A stretch of 64,000 bases of DNA from NCBI GenBank assembly GCA_016630905.1, contig WBMQ01000005.1, positions 1,550,001-1,614,000 of the forward strand, given 5' to 3'. Shown here one piece after another: positions 11,341 to 23,118 of the stretch (its first letter is position 1; each line of letters starts with the position of its first letter). The notes under the pieces were generated by a model, which did not search any database, had not been told where the DNA came from, and saw only the letters and a list, made by a program, of their open reading frames with translations. The DNA is from Capillidium heterosporum (lineage: Eukaryota; Entomophthoromycota; Entomophthoromycetes; Entomophthorales; Capillidiaceae). The translations under genes and the position numbers were made by a program.

Positions 11341-14300
11341 ATGAAAGTAAGATGGAAGTGTATAACTGCCTACTAAATAATAACTATTAGTTTGGAAAGC
11401 ATATCCAAGATCAGGCGCACCCCGAATGGGCCCACCACTACATGAACTATAAAGGGCTGAAGAAGATGATACCCAACTTCCAGGCTGGTGCAGGTTCCAA
11501 CGGGGTTCTGACGGTAGCTTTGGTGAACCCCGATAGCAACGATCAACATGACTTGAACCCTAATTTGAACTCAACCCCTGGAGCCATATTCACCGAACCG
11601 ATTGATAATGAGAACCAGGCTAGTAAGACGGCTTTCTTCTTCAGGCTGGACCGTGAGTTAGAGAAAGTAAAATTTAGGATAAATTGAAATTTTTATACTA
11701 ACAAATGCATTTTATTTTAGGTCAATACTTTTTATTTGAAGAAGGAAGCTGAACTTAAAGTACGATTGAGGACTTTGGTAGATAAGCGTAAGGTCATTGA
11801 GCTCAAAGACAATGCCCATAGTCAATCTTCAGTATGGAGGGCTTTAAGCCAAGCTTTCGTACAGTTCCAACAGGACCTCAACAAACTTCAAGTAATTTTT
11901 TCAGCATCCTTAATTTCCTAAAAAGTTTTCCTACATCTTTATAGCAATTTGTCGAGATAAACGGTACTGGCTTTAGGAAGATACTGAAGAAGTGGGACAA
12001 GCGTAATAGGTCATCGACTAAGGATCAGTATTTAGCTCGACAGGTAAAAGTTCAAAAATGTTTCGACCAAGTTGTTATTGCTGAGCTATCGGATAGCTGT
12101 GCCATCAACATCTCAGAGCTCGAAGCCTTCTTAACCGACTCCAACTCGAGCCCCGTGAATGATGCCAAGGTTACCAATTCAGTATCTTTGGACATTGAGG
12201 CCGAGCTTTTTAGAGCGATAAGCGCCGGTCAAGCTTTGATTGTTCGAGAGATTTTAGTACAACGCAAATTACTGACGCCTGGAGATGGTAATGATGGAAA
12301 TGTCAGAGATTATATATCTCCAGTCTTTTGGCGTGCCTGCTCAGAGGCGGCGTCCGCTGACTGTATCACAGTACTTGTTGATACCAAACGCATCAATTAC
12401 AACTTCACCGACGACATTTCACATAGAACTTGCCTCCATGAAGCTGCCATCCACGGTAACTTAGACTTACTCAAGCTGTGTGTCGATAACGAAAGTGCCA
12501 TCGACAGCGCCGATATCTACGGTCGGACGGCGCTACATTACCTTGCCATGTACGGTCACGAGCAATGCCTCAAGTATTTAATTGATGCTCAAGCCAATCT
12601 ATCTTTAAGTGATCATGAAGGTCTAACTGCCCTACTCTACGCCATTTCAAATGGGTTCACCGAATGCGTCAAGGTCTTACTTGCCACTCAAGGTGAAATG
12701 GGCTCCGACTCCCACCGTGCCTTATTCTTAGCGTCACAGTATGGTCACAAGGATATCGTTGAACTACTGCTACAAAAGAAGCCTTCCATCAACGGTGAAG
12801 AGCATGAAGGTGCCAACAATTTGATGCCGCTCCACGTGGCCTGCCGCCAAGGACATGACCAAGTATGCCAGCTGCTATGTGACAGTGGGGCCAACTTTAA
12901 ACGCTGTCGACAATGACAAGGGATGGACCCCACTCTTCTACTCAGCGTCCGAAGGTCATGAAGCCTGCCTTCGCATCTTACTACAAGCAGGGTGCAATGT
13001 AAACATTTTGGACGAGCTCAATTTATCACCAGTATACTACGCTGCTTACGAAGGCCATTCCAGCTGCGTTCAGCTGTTATTAGAGGCTGGATGTACCTGT
13101 ACGGCTGAACTTCCACCCCAAATCAAAAACAACGACATTGAGATCGAGGACAAGGATGAAAACATAATGGACGACATACCCTCCCTTTTGCTGCCACCGC
13201 CCCTCCTCCCCTTCCGAATTTATGGGCACAACTACTTGGACAAAAAGTATTTGGTTCAGCTTCAGCTGGGGCACCATACCGACAAAGGCTTAGTTCGACA
13301 ACCGATAAAGCTCTACGCAAACTCGCACATGTCTTCGTTGAAGCTGATCTTGACGCCACGAGCCCACTCTGACACTCAGATCAACGTCCAGGAGTCGCAG
13401 TCGGTAATACTACCGTTGACAGACGCTGATGAGGTTTATAATTTCGAGGTCGACGATTTAGTCAACTTTGGCCTCGAGTTTGCCATCTACCCTACCTTTG
13501 GATCCAAAGTCATCGGCAAGGCCGTTGCTTTACCTAGTAACTTCAACACGACAACATTCAGCCACCATGCCTGCCCCTTGTTCGACAACCACCTCAAAGT
13601 AGTAGGTGATATTAGTTTTACTTTCAGTATCGTCAAGCCTACACTTCTGTCAATTTGGAAGTCGGTGGTCGCATCGAGACCTACTGGAAATCTCCCACTG
13701 AGATCGTAGGCACCTCGCCCATGCCCTTACTTAGTAACAATAGCTCCTTAGCCCCAATAGTCACCGTATCCTCGTTGGCCCAAAAGTACGTCATGCTGGC
13801 TGTGCAGCTCTCCAAGGATCTGAAACCGGTTGTCTACAAAGACATTAAACTCAAGCTGGGTGGCGTCGAAATTTCGCCATACGCCCTCACCTTGGACCAA
13901 TTCAAATCGTTTGGCAAGTCACGTGCTACCAACTTGGATCGCGATCGCCTCAAGCGCGGCAACCTAGAGCCGGAGGAGTTACACCAGCTGGCCCACCAGA
14001 CTTACTTGACCTTGGAGGAGGCTTTAGATACGGTACCCAAGGGCCTAGGCGTCTGTTTGGAAATTGTCTACCCCGATCTGGTATCTACCATTGGCTTGAG
14101 CGGCTTACCCTGATGTCAATGTGGTGGCCGATAAGATCCTAGATGTTGTGTACAAAGTTGCCAACACAAAACCACGATCCTTTGTCTTTGCCAGCTTCAA
14201 CACCCGCATCTGCAACACTCTCAACTGGAAGCAACCTAATTGTAAGTCAACTGTTGTAAATTAGTATCGCTAACTTTTTACCATTTAGATGCTGTCTTTG

Positions 14301-14584
14301 TAAGCACATACGCTGGGTTCAATTCGTTCAACCAGCATGGGTCCATCAAGTCAGCTGTCCAGTTTGCTAAGCGTAACAATTTGTTAGGTATCATGGTTGA
14401 AGCTCAACCCCTCTTGAAGGTGCCTAGCCTTATCAAAAAGGTGAAGGAGTTGGGCTTCCTACTGGCTAGCTTTGGCGACAGTAATGAGGAGGAGGCTTTG
14501 GTTACGCAGCAGAATTTAAACGGTGTCGACATTACCGTTAGTCGAGGTGTCTTGAACTATGCCACTAGCACTCTGACATTGTAG
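11341..14584 (+). CDS. PHO81: PHO81-like CDK inhibitor: SPX, ankyrin repeats, inactive GDPD; three frameshifts
   Basis: The first coding exon is just ATGAAA (11341-11346). A 44-base intron with a TACTAA branch site joins it to 11391, giving the SPX start MKFGKHIQDQAHPEWAHHYM. Further introns are 11667-11720, 11892-11944 and 14242-14288. The SPX domain spans roughly the first 200 residues. Ankyrin repeats (such as RTCLHEAAIHGNLDLLKLC and WTPLFYSASEGHEACLRILL) lie at about 12420-13090, and a GDPD-like domain follows at about 13660-14584. PHO81/NUC-2 inhibits the Pho85 kinase on phosphate starvation. The GDPD catalytic positions look lost: MLAVQLSKD and VVYKD stand where active enzymes have ExDVQLTKD and ViyHD, favouring PHO81 over the enzyme GDE1. 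The frame is broken by an extra base at about 12892, a missing base at about 13645 and an extra base at about 14105-14111. Either the assembly is wrong or this is a recent pseudogene. Confidence 0.85.
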
Positions 14585-16029
14585 TCTTTAAATAAATGGA
14601 GGTAGATTTTTAATTGTAGGTTTGGATAGGGAATTCAAATGGATAAATTTCAATTCTTTAATTGTAGACAATATGATAATAAGGTGGATTTAAGTTGATG
14701 ATGGATACATCTAAATGCGATGCTTAAGCGTTTAGCCTATAGTTTAAGCTTTCAACTTTATGGACCTATATATCAATAAAGATCCGTTGCTACTGTAGCT
14801 ATGTCTGCTTGACTTGTGCTTGTATTTTAAGTTTACAATTCCAATCCTAAGGTGGAATAAGAAACCTAGGGTTCCCGACGAATACTATACGAGGTAGAAA
14901 GGGATTGGTAGGCAAATGTAGGTCCCTTTACAGCCACTATAAATCAAAGACGTCACACCAAACCTTGATAAGTTCAAATACTTTTCCAAAATTTATCTTT
15001 TTAGCTTCGTGTAGATGTCATGGCCTGTAGTAATAGAGAAGACTTTGTCTTTATAAATATATACCACCACCATCACTAGCAAATATGGTAGTAGTTGGGC
15101 TGTAGGAATTTTCCCGATTTTAACTTTCATCCACATCTTTCCATCCAGTAATTTTCTTGTTCCATTGACAATGATACTTATCTTTACTTTTTTGAATATC
15201 TGTCACAATACTGTGAGAATGATGATTGTAGTACAGGTCATCAGCTCATCCTCCAACCTGATCATTATAAATTGGAAGTGTTTGGGATATAAGAAATAGT
15301 TTGAACAAGCTGATGGTAGATTTATCAAAACTGCATTGAATGTATCTTGAGTTAAAAACCCACCTTTTCAATCGTGTTGATATTGGATGCTTTTCATAAC
15401 GCTGATAGCTAAAAAACATATCAGAGTTTAAATTCTTCAACTTGTATATACTGCTAAATAGGTTATCAGTGAATGAAAGTCAACCTGGAACAAAAACAGT
15501 GGCTGAAAGTGCTTGGATATTAAAGACTATGTTCTTATTTGAGCTTACAGCTAGACTATGGATTTAGCAAGTTTAGATTTAGTCCAACTGCTACGCAATC
15601 AACTATGATTGGGAATCAGAGATGACACAGATGCGCGATGGATTTGAACATATGACTAGCAACCGTGTATTTTAAATGAAAGTTGACTTTGGCTCAAGTG
15701 AACTGGCTTCTTGGTCGCTCTGCAATGTTTTTATAACATAAAATCATTGGTAAATAAGATGGAGCTATAACATTATTTTGCAGTTCGAAATTAGCAAACC
15801 ATATATACAAATTTTATAAAAAACCTTACAAAAAGCATTGTAAACTGATTCAACAAAACTTGAAATTGAGTGCCTATAAGTAGATAGGTTAGTATTGGTT
15901 TTTGTAAAGGTAAATAGGACAGAAGATTTCAAAGTTAAAGCAGCAATCAAGAAGCTCCTCTCCAATACTTAGATTCCAATTTGAGATGAGAAGGTACCTT
16001 TCAAGCATTTGAGTCTCAAAACTTTATAG
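14585..16029. other. intergenic, no confident gene
   Basis: Mostly AT-rich. Around 15080-15300 the plus strand has a long hydrophobic stretch (WAVGIFPILTFIHIF followed by a second hydrophobic run) interrupted by stops. It could be a decayed membrane-protein gene, but I cannot name it. Confidence 0.35.
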
Positions 16030-17429
16030 CTGAGTGAATTGGTCAGCTACTTACAGGGGCAAGTCTCCAACGTAGATATGAAACGGATGGATGTGTACCT
16101 TATGGATTTGATAGATAGCCTGTCCAAGTACGTGCGGCACGAGTTGGACCACAAGGTAAAAGGTTTAGGCTACCATCAATGGATTATAGACATGCTGTTA
16201 GAGGAGTTTGGTACAGTGGAAGGATATATTAAGGTAACAGCAATATCAGATGTAACAAAAAACTTGAGCTATTTGATCACTAAATCCAACAGTAGGCTGG
16301 CCATGTTTTAATTAAGAATCTCTTGGAGTTGGAGGATATAGGCAAAATATACTATCTAGTTCGGGGTAAGGATCCATAGGAATGCTTTGGATGGATCGAT
16401 GGCATTTTCGTCATCTATAAGCTCAAGTTCTCCGACTTCAATCGATCCAAGGCAGTAGCCCTGCCTTACCAGATGGATGATCCCAGGCTCGATTTATTTA
16501 AAGAAACTTACTACAACTTGGTATCGAAAGTAAACGCCATTTACTATACCGCATGGCAAGTAAATCATAGGATGAGTGCGTTACAGATGCGAGACTATTT
16601 AGTCGGTTTAAAGTATCTACTGAACTTTGCTATCTCCAGTCTACTTTCATCCTAGTTCAACCTCTATTCCAATATAGCGACCTGTTCTGTCATAATCAAT
16701 CTGGACTTTCAAACCTATAAGGGAAGATAGATTTACAATTAAAATCCTCATCAAAGAAGCAAATATTGGATATTCTCTATTGAAACTAGCTGTAGAAGAA
16801 ATATACTGTCTCTACAAAGAGACCTTCGATATTAACTTGAATATATTTAGGATCAAGCAGATATCTGGTGACGTGGAAATTGGGGTCTGGAACTTCTAAG
16901 AGACTTGTTCCTACTTCTAAAGACGTATCTAGAGTCAAAGTGGAAGGTCGGTGCCAGCATACTCAGCCTCATCAACCTCAACTCCATTCCAACTGACGTA
17001 GCCATCAAATATATTTTGGAAGTTGCTTATAGGACTTGCAGTGTTAACCAACCTATAGTAAATCATATTATCAACAAAAACAACTTGGAAGTAGTACAGA
17101 CTGCTTAGCGCCTAAATAAAATGGGATATAGGCTCTAACTTGTCAGTTTTATCAGTTTTTCCGATAAATTGACTGGCCTTATTAAGTCCTACAAAGAACG
17201 GGATGCTGGACAGAAGATGAAGACATTGGACAAGGTGTTGAAGTTCTATAGTTTGGTGAACTTCTTTTTAACTATTGCAATTAATAAATATATGTTCTTT
17301 TACTATCACCGTGAGGAGACCTGTAGTGGATCTGAGACTTTGGCCAAGCGTCTTCCAATCGATGAAGCCTTGATCGTCAAGTACGTCAACAAATGGGTGG
17401 GCGATGAGTTCCTCAAACCTCCTCAATAG
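16030..17429 (+). pseudogene. decayed gene of unidentified family, copy B
   Basis: This paralog of the 5703-7080 relic is better preserved. Open blocks are 16039-16311, 16473-16655, 16905-17108 and 17169-17429. Key stretches are SKYVRHELDHKVKGLGYHQW, LIKNLLELEDIGKIYYLV, ETYYNLVSKVNAIYYTAWQV, IPTDVAIKYILEV and LPIDEALIVKYVNKWVGDEF. A one-base deletion after LAMF (about 16308) and a TAG at about 16378, where copy A has CAA, break the frame, and more stops follow at 16653-16860. I do not recognise the family. The alternating hydrophobic/charged helical pattern would suit an all-alpha domain such as a fungal transcription-factor homology region, but no DNA-binding motif is visible. Confidence 0.65.
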
Positions 17430-18662
17430 AGGTGACAATTTTTGTTATATTTTTTGCATAAAGGCTAAATAGATTATTTATATATAATTAAACTCAATAT
17501 GTCTATATATTTCTGTGGCTTATATTTGGGCTTTTTATTTCCCTCGGCCATTAATAATGATACTGATAGTTTTTGCTGTATTGAATGCGACAAAATATAT
17601 ATTATCTACACTATATATTTATACCTATATCTCTTAGTTCTAACATAGGCTAGTTCTAGAATACCATTAATGGACTTTCAAAACATATCTATGTTTTTGA
17701 ATAAAAAACTCAATGACCTGCATATAAACATTATGCTTTTGAAAACTTGATATAGAAAGAAAATACTTGAAATGGCAACATATTAGTATCTATTAATATA
17801 AGTCAAATTCCACAAATACAGCACTAACCTACCTCTCAAAAGCATAGAAATTTCTAATTATGTAGCTGCCTATTTCTATTTAAATTAGTTAATATATGTG
17901 AATAATATTTTTGGATAACACATAGCACGTACTAAGTATAGTATGGAAATTTCAAGAAACTACGATAACCTGCCTCTTAGTTGAGGTATGTATACCCTTT
18001 ATCATAAGAGGATCAAGTATTATGTCGTACGACTGTAGATTAAAATCAAATAGAATATTCCTATTTAGAGTTTACATAGCAACCTAATCGAGCTACCGGT
18101 GCCTCTTATCTAGTAGAAAAGTCACATTAACTGATAAGCTCCTTTAGCAAGCTATATTTAACAAGATTTTTGACTGGTGTTGTGAAGCAAGTTTCCAAGT
18201 TCATTTAAAGGGTCAGTTGCTGTCTGATGCAGGTTGAGGGCTGACCAACTAAATCTGATGAGTCACCCGATCAGGGAAAGTTCTGACCTGCACCACTAAA
18301 ACACTTCCTAGCGGGACTTTCCTAGCAAGTAAATACACCCACCAAAGCACTTGACTAAAGAGATTGGTTTAAGCGACTTTAAAAGATCATGGTCGCTTCA
18401 TGTCAAAACTAAACATGATATAGCACAGTAATGGATTTGACAATTGAACTTGATGATAAGGCTAAAACAATAGCTTTTCCGAATGGTGGAGTACTAACAC
18501 CAACAATATCAAGTATAGTAATAAAGCTTATTAAATATAAACAGGTTGAATCATCAGCTTTGGTCATAGCGTTACTGCTTGCTATTCAATAAATGATATA
18601 GCCCAGCTGGATTTAAAAAGATCATTAAGATTTTAGATGAAGGGATAGGATAAGCAAACAAC
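17430..18662. other. intergenic with a GC-richer island
   Basis: AT-rich except for about 18195-18320, which is clearly richer in G and C. That patch contains a short hairpin (CTGAT...ATCAG, about 18258-18277) and a GCAGGT/ACCTGC pair flanking it. I see no gene. Confidence 0.4.
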
Positions 18663-18669
18663 TATAAAA
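18663..18669 (+). promoter_or_regulatory. TATA box of the subtilase gene
   Basis: TATAAAA begins 49 bases before the subtilase ATG at 18712. Confidence 0.55.
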
Positions 18670-18711
18670 TGCTTGAATTTAAAGCCATACACGATAAACC
18701 AAAATAATAGC

Positions 18712-19905
18712 ATGGCCCTCAAAGAACTTGTATTACTCTTCACCTCACTTCTTGCGGTACAAAGCATCAGTCCCAAAGTCAAGTACCAGGATAGGTCCAA
18801 CGTCATCAAGGGCCAGTATATTATCACCTTGAATAAGAACCACCGCACTACCTTGGATGCCCACATCAACTTTGTAAATGAATTAATCGGCAAAAACCGT
18901 GCTGGAACCGACAAAATCCAACATATTTACAACTCTACATTGTACGGGTATGCCGCTAAACTTAGCGATGAGGTCCTTAAACAGCTGGTTGACTTACCCG
19001 AAATTGTTGACGTCGAACTGGATGGAATCGCTAAAGGTAGCGTAGAGGCTGATTCCAAAGCTCTGGTAACCCAAACCGATGCCACTTGGGGGCTTAACCG
19101 AATCATGCAGCGTCCCAAGCTATCCGGAACTAACTACAAGTACACTCACGACCCCGAAGGTGGAAAAGACGTCACTGTATACGTCATCGATACCGGTATA
19201 AACATCAATCACCAGGACATCAAAGGACGTGCCGTATGGGGCAAGACCATCAACTCCAACTTCCCCAACTATGACGACCAAGGCCACGGGTCTCACCTAG
19301 CTGGTACTATTGCCGGTAAGCGATACGGCGTTGCTAAATCAGCCAACCTGGTAGCCGTCAAAGTTCTCAACAACCAGAACCAAGGATCTTGGTCCGATAT
19401 TATTGCAGGTATCGAATGGGCGGTTAACGACAAGCGTGGTCGTAAAGGCAATGTCCTCAACATGTCACTTGGTGGGCCAAAGCAAACTTCCGTTGATCGA
19501 GCAGCTACCGCTGCCTACAACGCTGGTTTTGTCGTTGCAGTTGCTGCCATGAACGATAACAAGGATGCTTGTCAAATTTCTCCTGCTTCTGCTGATAACA
19601 TCTTGGCTATTGGGGCCACCGATGTCAACGATAAAAGAGCTAGCTTCAGCAACTTTGGTGACTGTGTAAACCTATTTGGTCCCGGTGTCAATGTCATCTC
19701 ACTAAGCCACCTTGACAACACTTCGACCCGGACCATGTCAGGTACTTCGATGGCTACCCCACACGTCGCCGGTCTCGCTGCCTATTTCTTAAGCTTCGAA
19801 ACTTTGACTACTAAACAAGTTTCCGATAAACTTGTTAGCTTGGCTACCAAGAACGCCATCACCGATGCTAAGAGTGTCAATTTGTTGGCTTACACTGGGT
19901 TATAG
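18712..19905 (+). CDS. secreted proteinase K-type subtilase (S8A) with I9 propeptide
   Basis: Intronless, 397 residues. I start at the ATG that opens a signal peptide (MALKELVLLFTSLLAVQS); the frame extends upstream without an ATG. An inhibitor-I9 propeptide spans about 33-107 (GQYIITLNKNH ... LYGYAAKLSDEVLKQLVDLP). The catalytic domain carries Asp160 (YVIDTGIN), His192 (GHGSHLAGT), oxyanion Asn281 (VAVAAMNDNKD) and Ser346 (SGTSMATPHVAG). Two family positions differ: the Gly before the oxyanion Asn is Met (AAMN for AAGN), and GHGTH is GHGSH. Fungal proteinase K-like enzymes are secreted, broad-range proteases used for protein nutrition and, in insect-associated fungi, cuticle breakdown. The next gene, MCM5, starts 215 bases downstream on the same strand and is unrelated in function. 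Confidence 0.92.
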   Translation: MALKELVLLFTSLLAVQSISPKVKYQDRSNVIKGQYIITLNKNHRTTLDAHINFVNELIGKNRAGTDKIQHIYNSTLYGYAAKLSDEVLKQLVDLPEIVDVELDGIAKGSVEADSKALVTQTDATWGLNRIMQRPKLSGTNYKYTHDPEGGKDVTVYVIDTGININHQDIKGRAVWGKTINSNFPNYDDQGHGSHLAGTIAGKRYGVAKSANLVAVKVLNNQNQGSWSDIIAGIEWAVNDKRGRKGNVLNMSLGGPKQTSVDRAATAAYNAGFVVAVAAMNDNKDACQISPASADNILAIGATDVNDKRASFSNFGDCVNLFGPGVNVISLSHLDNTSTRTMSGTSMATPHVAGLAAYFLSFETLTTKQVSDKLVSLATKNAITDAKSVNLLAYTGL

Positions 19906-20120
19906 TCGTAGGAAATAAACTTTATCACATTTATAGTTGTTTGTTTAAACAAAATGAGGTATATGATTTTGACTGTTTTGCTTCCCTTTTTCTTTACAAT
20001 TGCCAACTAAACCAATTGGAATAAATTCAGTATGACGTTCCTTGTTCAAAAAATATTTTAGACTTGGAAAAGTTCAAAGTTTGTGATTTCAATCAGTTTC
20101 AACATTAGAGAATTTTAAAT

Positions 20121-22410
20121 ATGTCGGGCTGGGATAAGAATCAAATTTACTTCAGTGGTCTACGCCAAAAGGAAATCCATGACGGAGAAACTTTTACAGC
20201 CGATCAATACTTGAGTGACAGGCGTCTGCTGGAGGCCAAATTTTTTGAATTCGTCTACAACTTTCAGTCGCAACAAGGGTTCAAATACAGGTACCTTTTA
20301 TCATTTCCAAAATTTATTAATTCTTTCATCTTAAACCATAAGAGATCAACTATTATCCAACATAAAGGTCGAATACTTTGGTTTAGATATCGATTTCCAA
20401 GACTTAATTACCTACGACGAATCTTTAGCCCAACATCTCAAGGATTACCCTTCCCAATTCTTGGATAGCTTTGAAGTAGCTATCGAAGCTTGTGCCAAAC
20501 GTATAGTCAGCTCTTCCGACGATGAAGACGTAAGTGTCGAGCTTTTAGCTTCCCAACCTAGCTTCCAAGCTGTCCTAAAAACTTTGGATACCATCGATGA
20601 TGTACGGAAGTTGACGGCCGAATCGGTGAGTAGACTTATCAACATTACCGGTGTTATAGTTTCGGCCTCATCGCTGTCGTTGAAGGCTACCGTCTTACAC
20701 CTGCGTTGTAAGAACTGTGGGTTTACCAAACAGATTCAGGTTAGCCGTGGTTTAGCTGGAGCCCAAGTACCGAGAAGCTGTGACAACCCCAACAAGGACA
20801 ACAACACCGATAAATGCCCAATGGACCCTTTTGACGTCGACTTTACTCAGTCCAAGTCAGTTGACCAGCAGACGTTGAAGTTGCAAGAGGCACCTGACGA
20901 TGTCGAACCTGGTGAACTCCCCAAACACCTCTTACTTTCAGCCGACAGGTGCCTGGTAAACCAGGTGGTACCGGGAACGCGAACCTCAGTAATCGGTGTA
21001 TTTTCGACCTTCCAGTCTGCCTCAGCTTCCGGTAAAGGCACCATCACTCGACAACCTTATGTCCGCGTCGTTGGGTTCAGCAGTGAGACGTTGGGTATTC
21101 GAACCCAGCGTCGGTTCGACGACGTCGAGATGAAGGAACTGGAGGCTATGGCTCGAGCCCCTGGCTTCATTGACCGATTCACGTCCTCCATCGCCCCGTC
21201 CATTTTCGGGAACCAGGCCATGAAGGCAGCCGTAGCCTGCTTGCTGATGGGTGGTTCCACCAAAGTTTTACCAGATGGTATGCGTCTGCGTGGTGACATC
21301 AACGTACTTATGCTGGGTGATCCATCTACTGCCAAATCCCAACTCCTCAAATTCGCCGAGAAGGTCGCCCCAGTTGCCGTCTACACTTCGGGTAAAGGAT
21401 CTTCAGCTGCCGGTCTCACTGCCTCCGTCGTCCGCGAAGCAGGCAGTCGCGAGTTCTACCTGGAAGGTGGTGCTATGGTCTTAGCCGATGGGGGTATTGT
21501 CTGTATTGATGAGTTTGACAAGATGCGTGACGAGGATCGGGTTGCCATCCACGAAGCTATGGAACAGCAGACCATCAGTATCGCCAAAGCCGGTATCACT
21601 ACCGTCCTCAATGCTAGAACCTCAGTCCTTGCAGCAGCCAATCCCATCTTCGGTAGGTACAACGACCTCAAGTCGGCCGGTGACAATATCGACTTCCAGA
21701 CTACAATTTTGTCCCGATTCGATTTAATATTTATCGTAAAGGATCGCCACGACCGAAGACGTGACGAGATCATTGCCAAGCATGTTATGGACATTCATCT
21801 GCAACAGGACGTCAACACGATGGTCGACCAGAACCGCAGTTCGCGCATCGATAGTGGCGAAGGTGTCATTGATACTGACATCATTCAGAAATTTATCTCC
21901 TACGCCAAGGTCCGCGTCGCTCCACGCCTCACTGAAGAAGCTAGTAAAAAATTGATCAATGAGTTTGTCGAACTGCGACGCAAGGTCAAAGAAATGGAGG
22001 TAGAGACCGATCAACGTTCGGCTATCCCCATGACAATTCGACAGCTGGAAGCCATCATCCGACTTTCCGAATCCTTCGCCCGTATGCAGCTTTCCAATCA
22101 AGCTGATGAATCCCACGTCGATTTGGCTATGGGTCTCTTCAAAGCTTCTACATTCGAGGCCGTTCGATCCCATGAGAAACAGTTTGGTAGCAACGGCACT
22201 AGCTTGGGTAGTTTGGTTAAGGATGCCGAACGTCAGATCCGTAACCGTATGAAGCCGGGTAATACAGTACTTGTTAAGACGATTGTTGACGAGTTGGGGG
22301 CCATGAGTTTCGGACAAGAGGTTATCGAAAGGTGCATCTTGGATCTGGTGAGGAATGAGACGCTACAGTTCAGAAATGGACAAAAATCGGTCTACAGACC
22401 ATTTAGCTAA
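20121..22410 (+). CDS. MCM5: MCM5 replicative helicase subunit
   Basis: Two exons (20121-20290 and 20343-22410; 52-base intron) encode 745 residues, normal for MCM5. The start MSGWDKNQIYFSGL matches the family's N-terminus. The OB-fold region has zinc-ribbon cysteines at about 179, 182, 203 and 215 (LRCKNCGF ... SCDN ... KCPMDPF). The AAA+ core carries Walker A GDPSTAKSQLLK (about 382-393), Walker B IVCIDEFD (about 442-449) and the arginine-finger motif LSRFDLIF (about 513-520). A winged-helix region closes the protein (FGQEVIERCILDLVRNETL). MCM5 forms the MCM2-7 ring with the MCM2 gate on one side and MCM3 on the other, unwinding DNA at forks. The frame is undamaged, a useful control for the indels seen in other genes. 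Confidence 0.97.
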
Positions 22411-23118
22411 GTGGTATATCTTTTTGGGATCAAATAGTCTTCTAACGCTTATCCTCACTTACTTTCCCATTTACCTATTTCACCTCAAGACAGATGTCTA
22501 TAACTTTAAAATGAAAACTGACTACCACTCATAGGCAACACTCTCCTTCACCTTTTTTAAAACTATACTACGAGATATATTGGAATAAAGGATTTTTAAT
22601 AATGTATATACAGTTGGTTTTAAATTGGAATATAAAGTTTGTGTTGACTTTCATTTTAGCTTAACATATAGTAGAATAAACTTTATCAGATAGATTTACT
22701 AGCACTTTCCTAGTAATATAAAACCAACCTTGATCGATGACGACTAACCTAAGCTTTAGAATTGGTTACTTATATATATGTAAGATAAGGACTCAGTTAC
22801 CTTTGGTAAGCATATATTGCTAGTTAAAATTGATAAATTAAAACCCAAGTATGTAAGGATATAGATATCTGTTTTAGGGATTTAGTTTGCTATACAGTTT
22901 GGCTTCAGAATATTTTTACTCTCCCTGTCAATATATCTATCTCAAATTGTTCTATAATAGATGAGCTTCTACTTAATCTACCCAACTAACAGCTGGACCA
23001 ACTTTGTAGAACTACTCTAAACTACCAAAGAATCAGGTGACTTTACTAGAATAACTTAGAACTACGTCACTATAAAACACCAGCCTTTATCCAACTTTAA
23101 AACTTTTGTTGTTACGAG
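22411..23118. other. intergenic
   Basis: AT-rich spacer between MCM5 and the acetyltransferase gene. No coding stretch seen. Confidence 0.4.

Noticed and set aside
12855-13709. PHO81 frame break as a -1 slippery site (TTTAAAC)
   Set aside because: The heptamer is not in the phase required (zero frame reads AAC TTT AAA), and the change needed is +1, not -1.
18245-18300. CTGATGAGTC...GAAAG, resembling a hammerhead ribozyme core
   Set aside because: Stem II cannot form: the bases after CTGATGA have no complement just before GAAA. Flanking stem III pairing (GCAGGT/ACCTGC) is only six bases and badly placed, and no cleavage triplet sits correctly.
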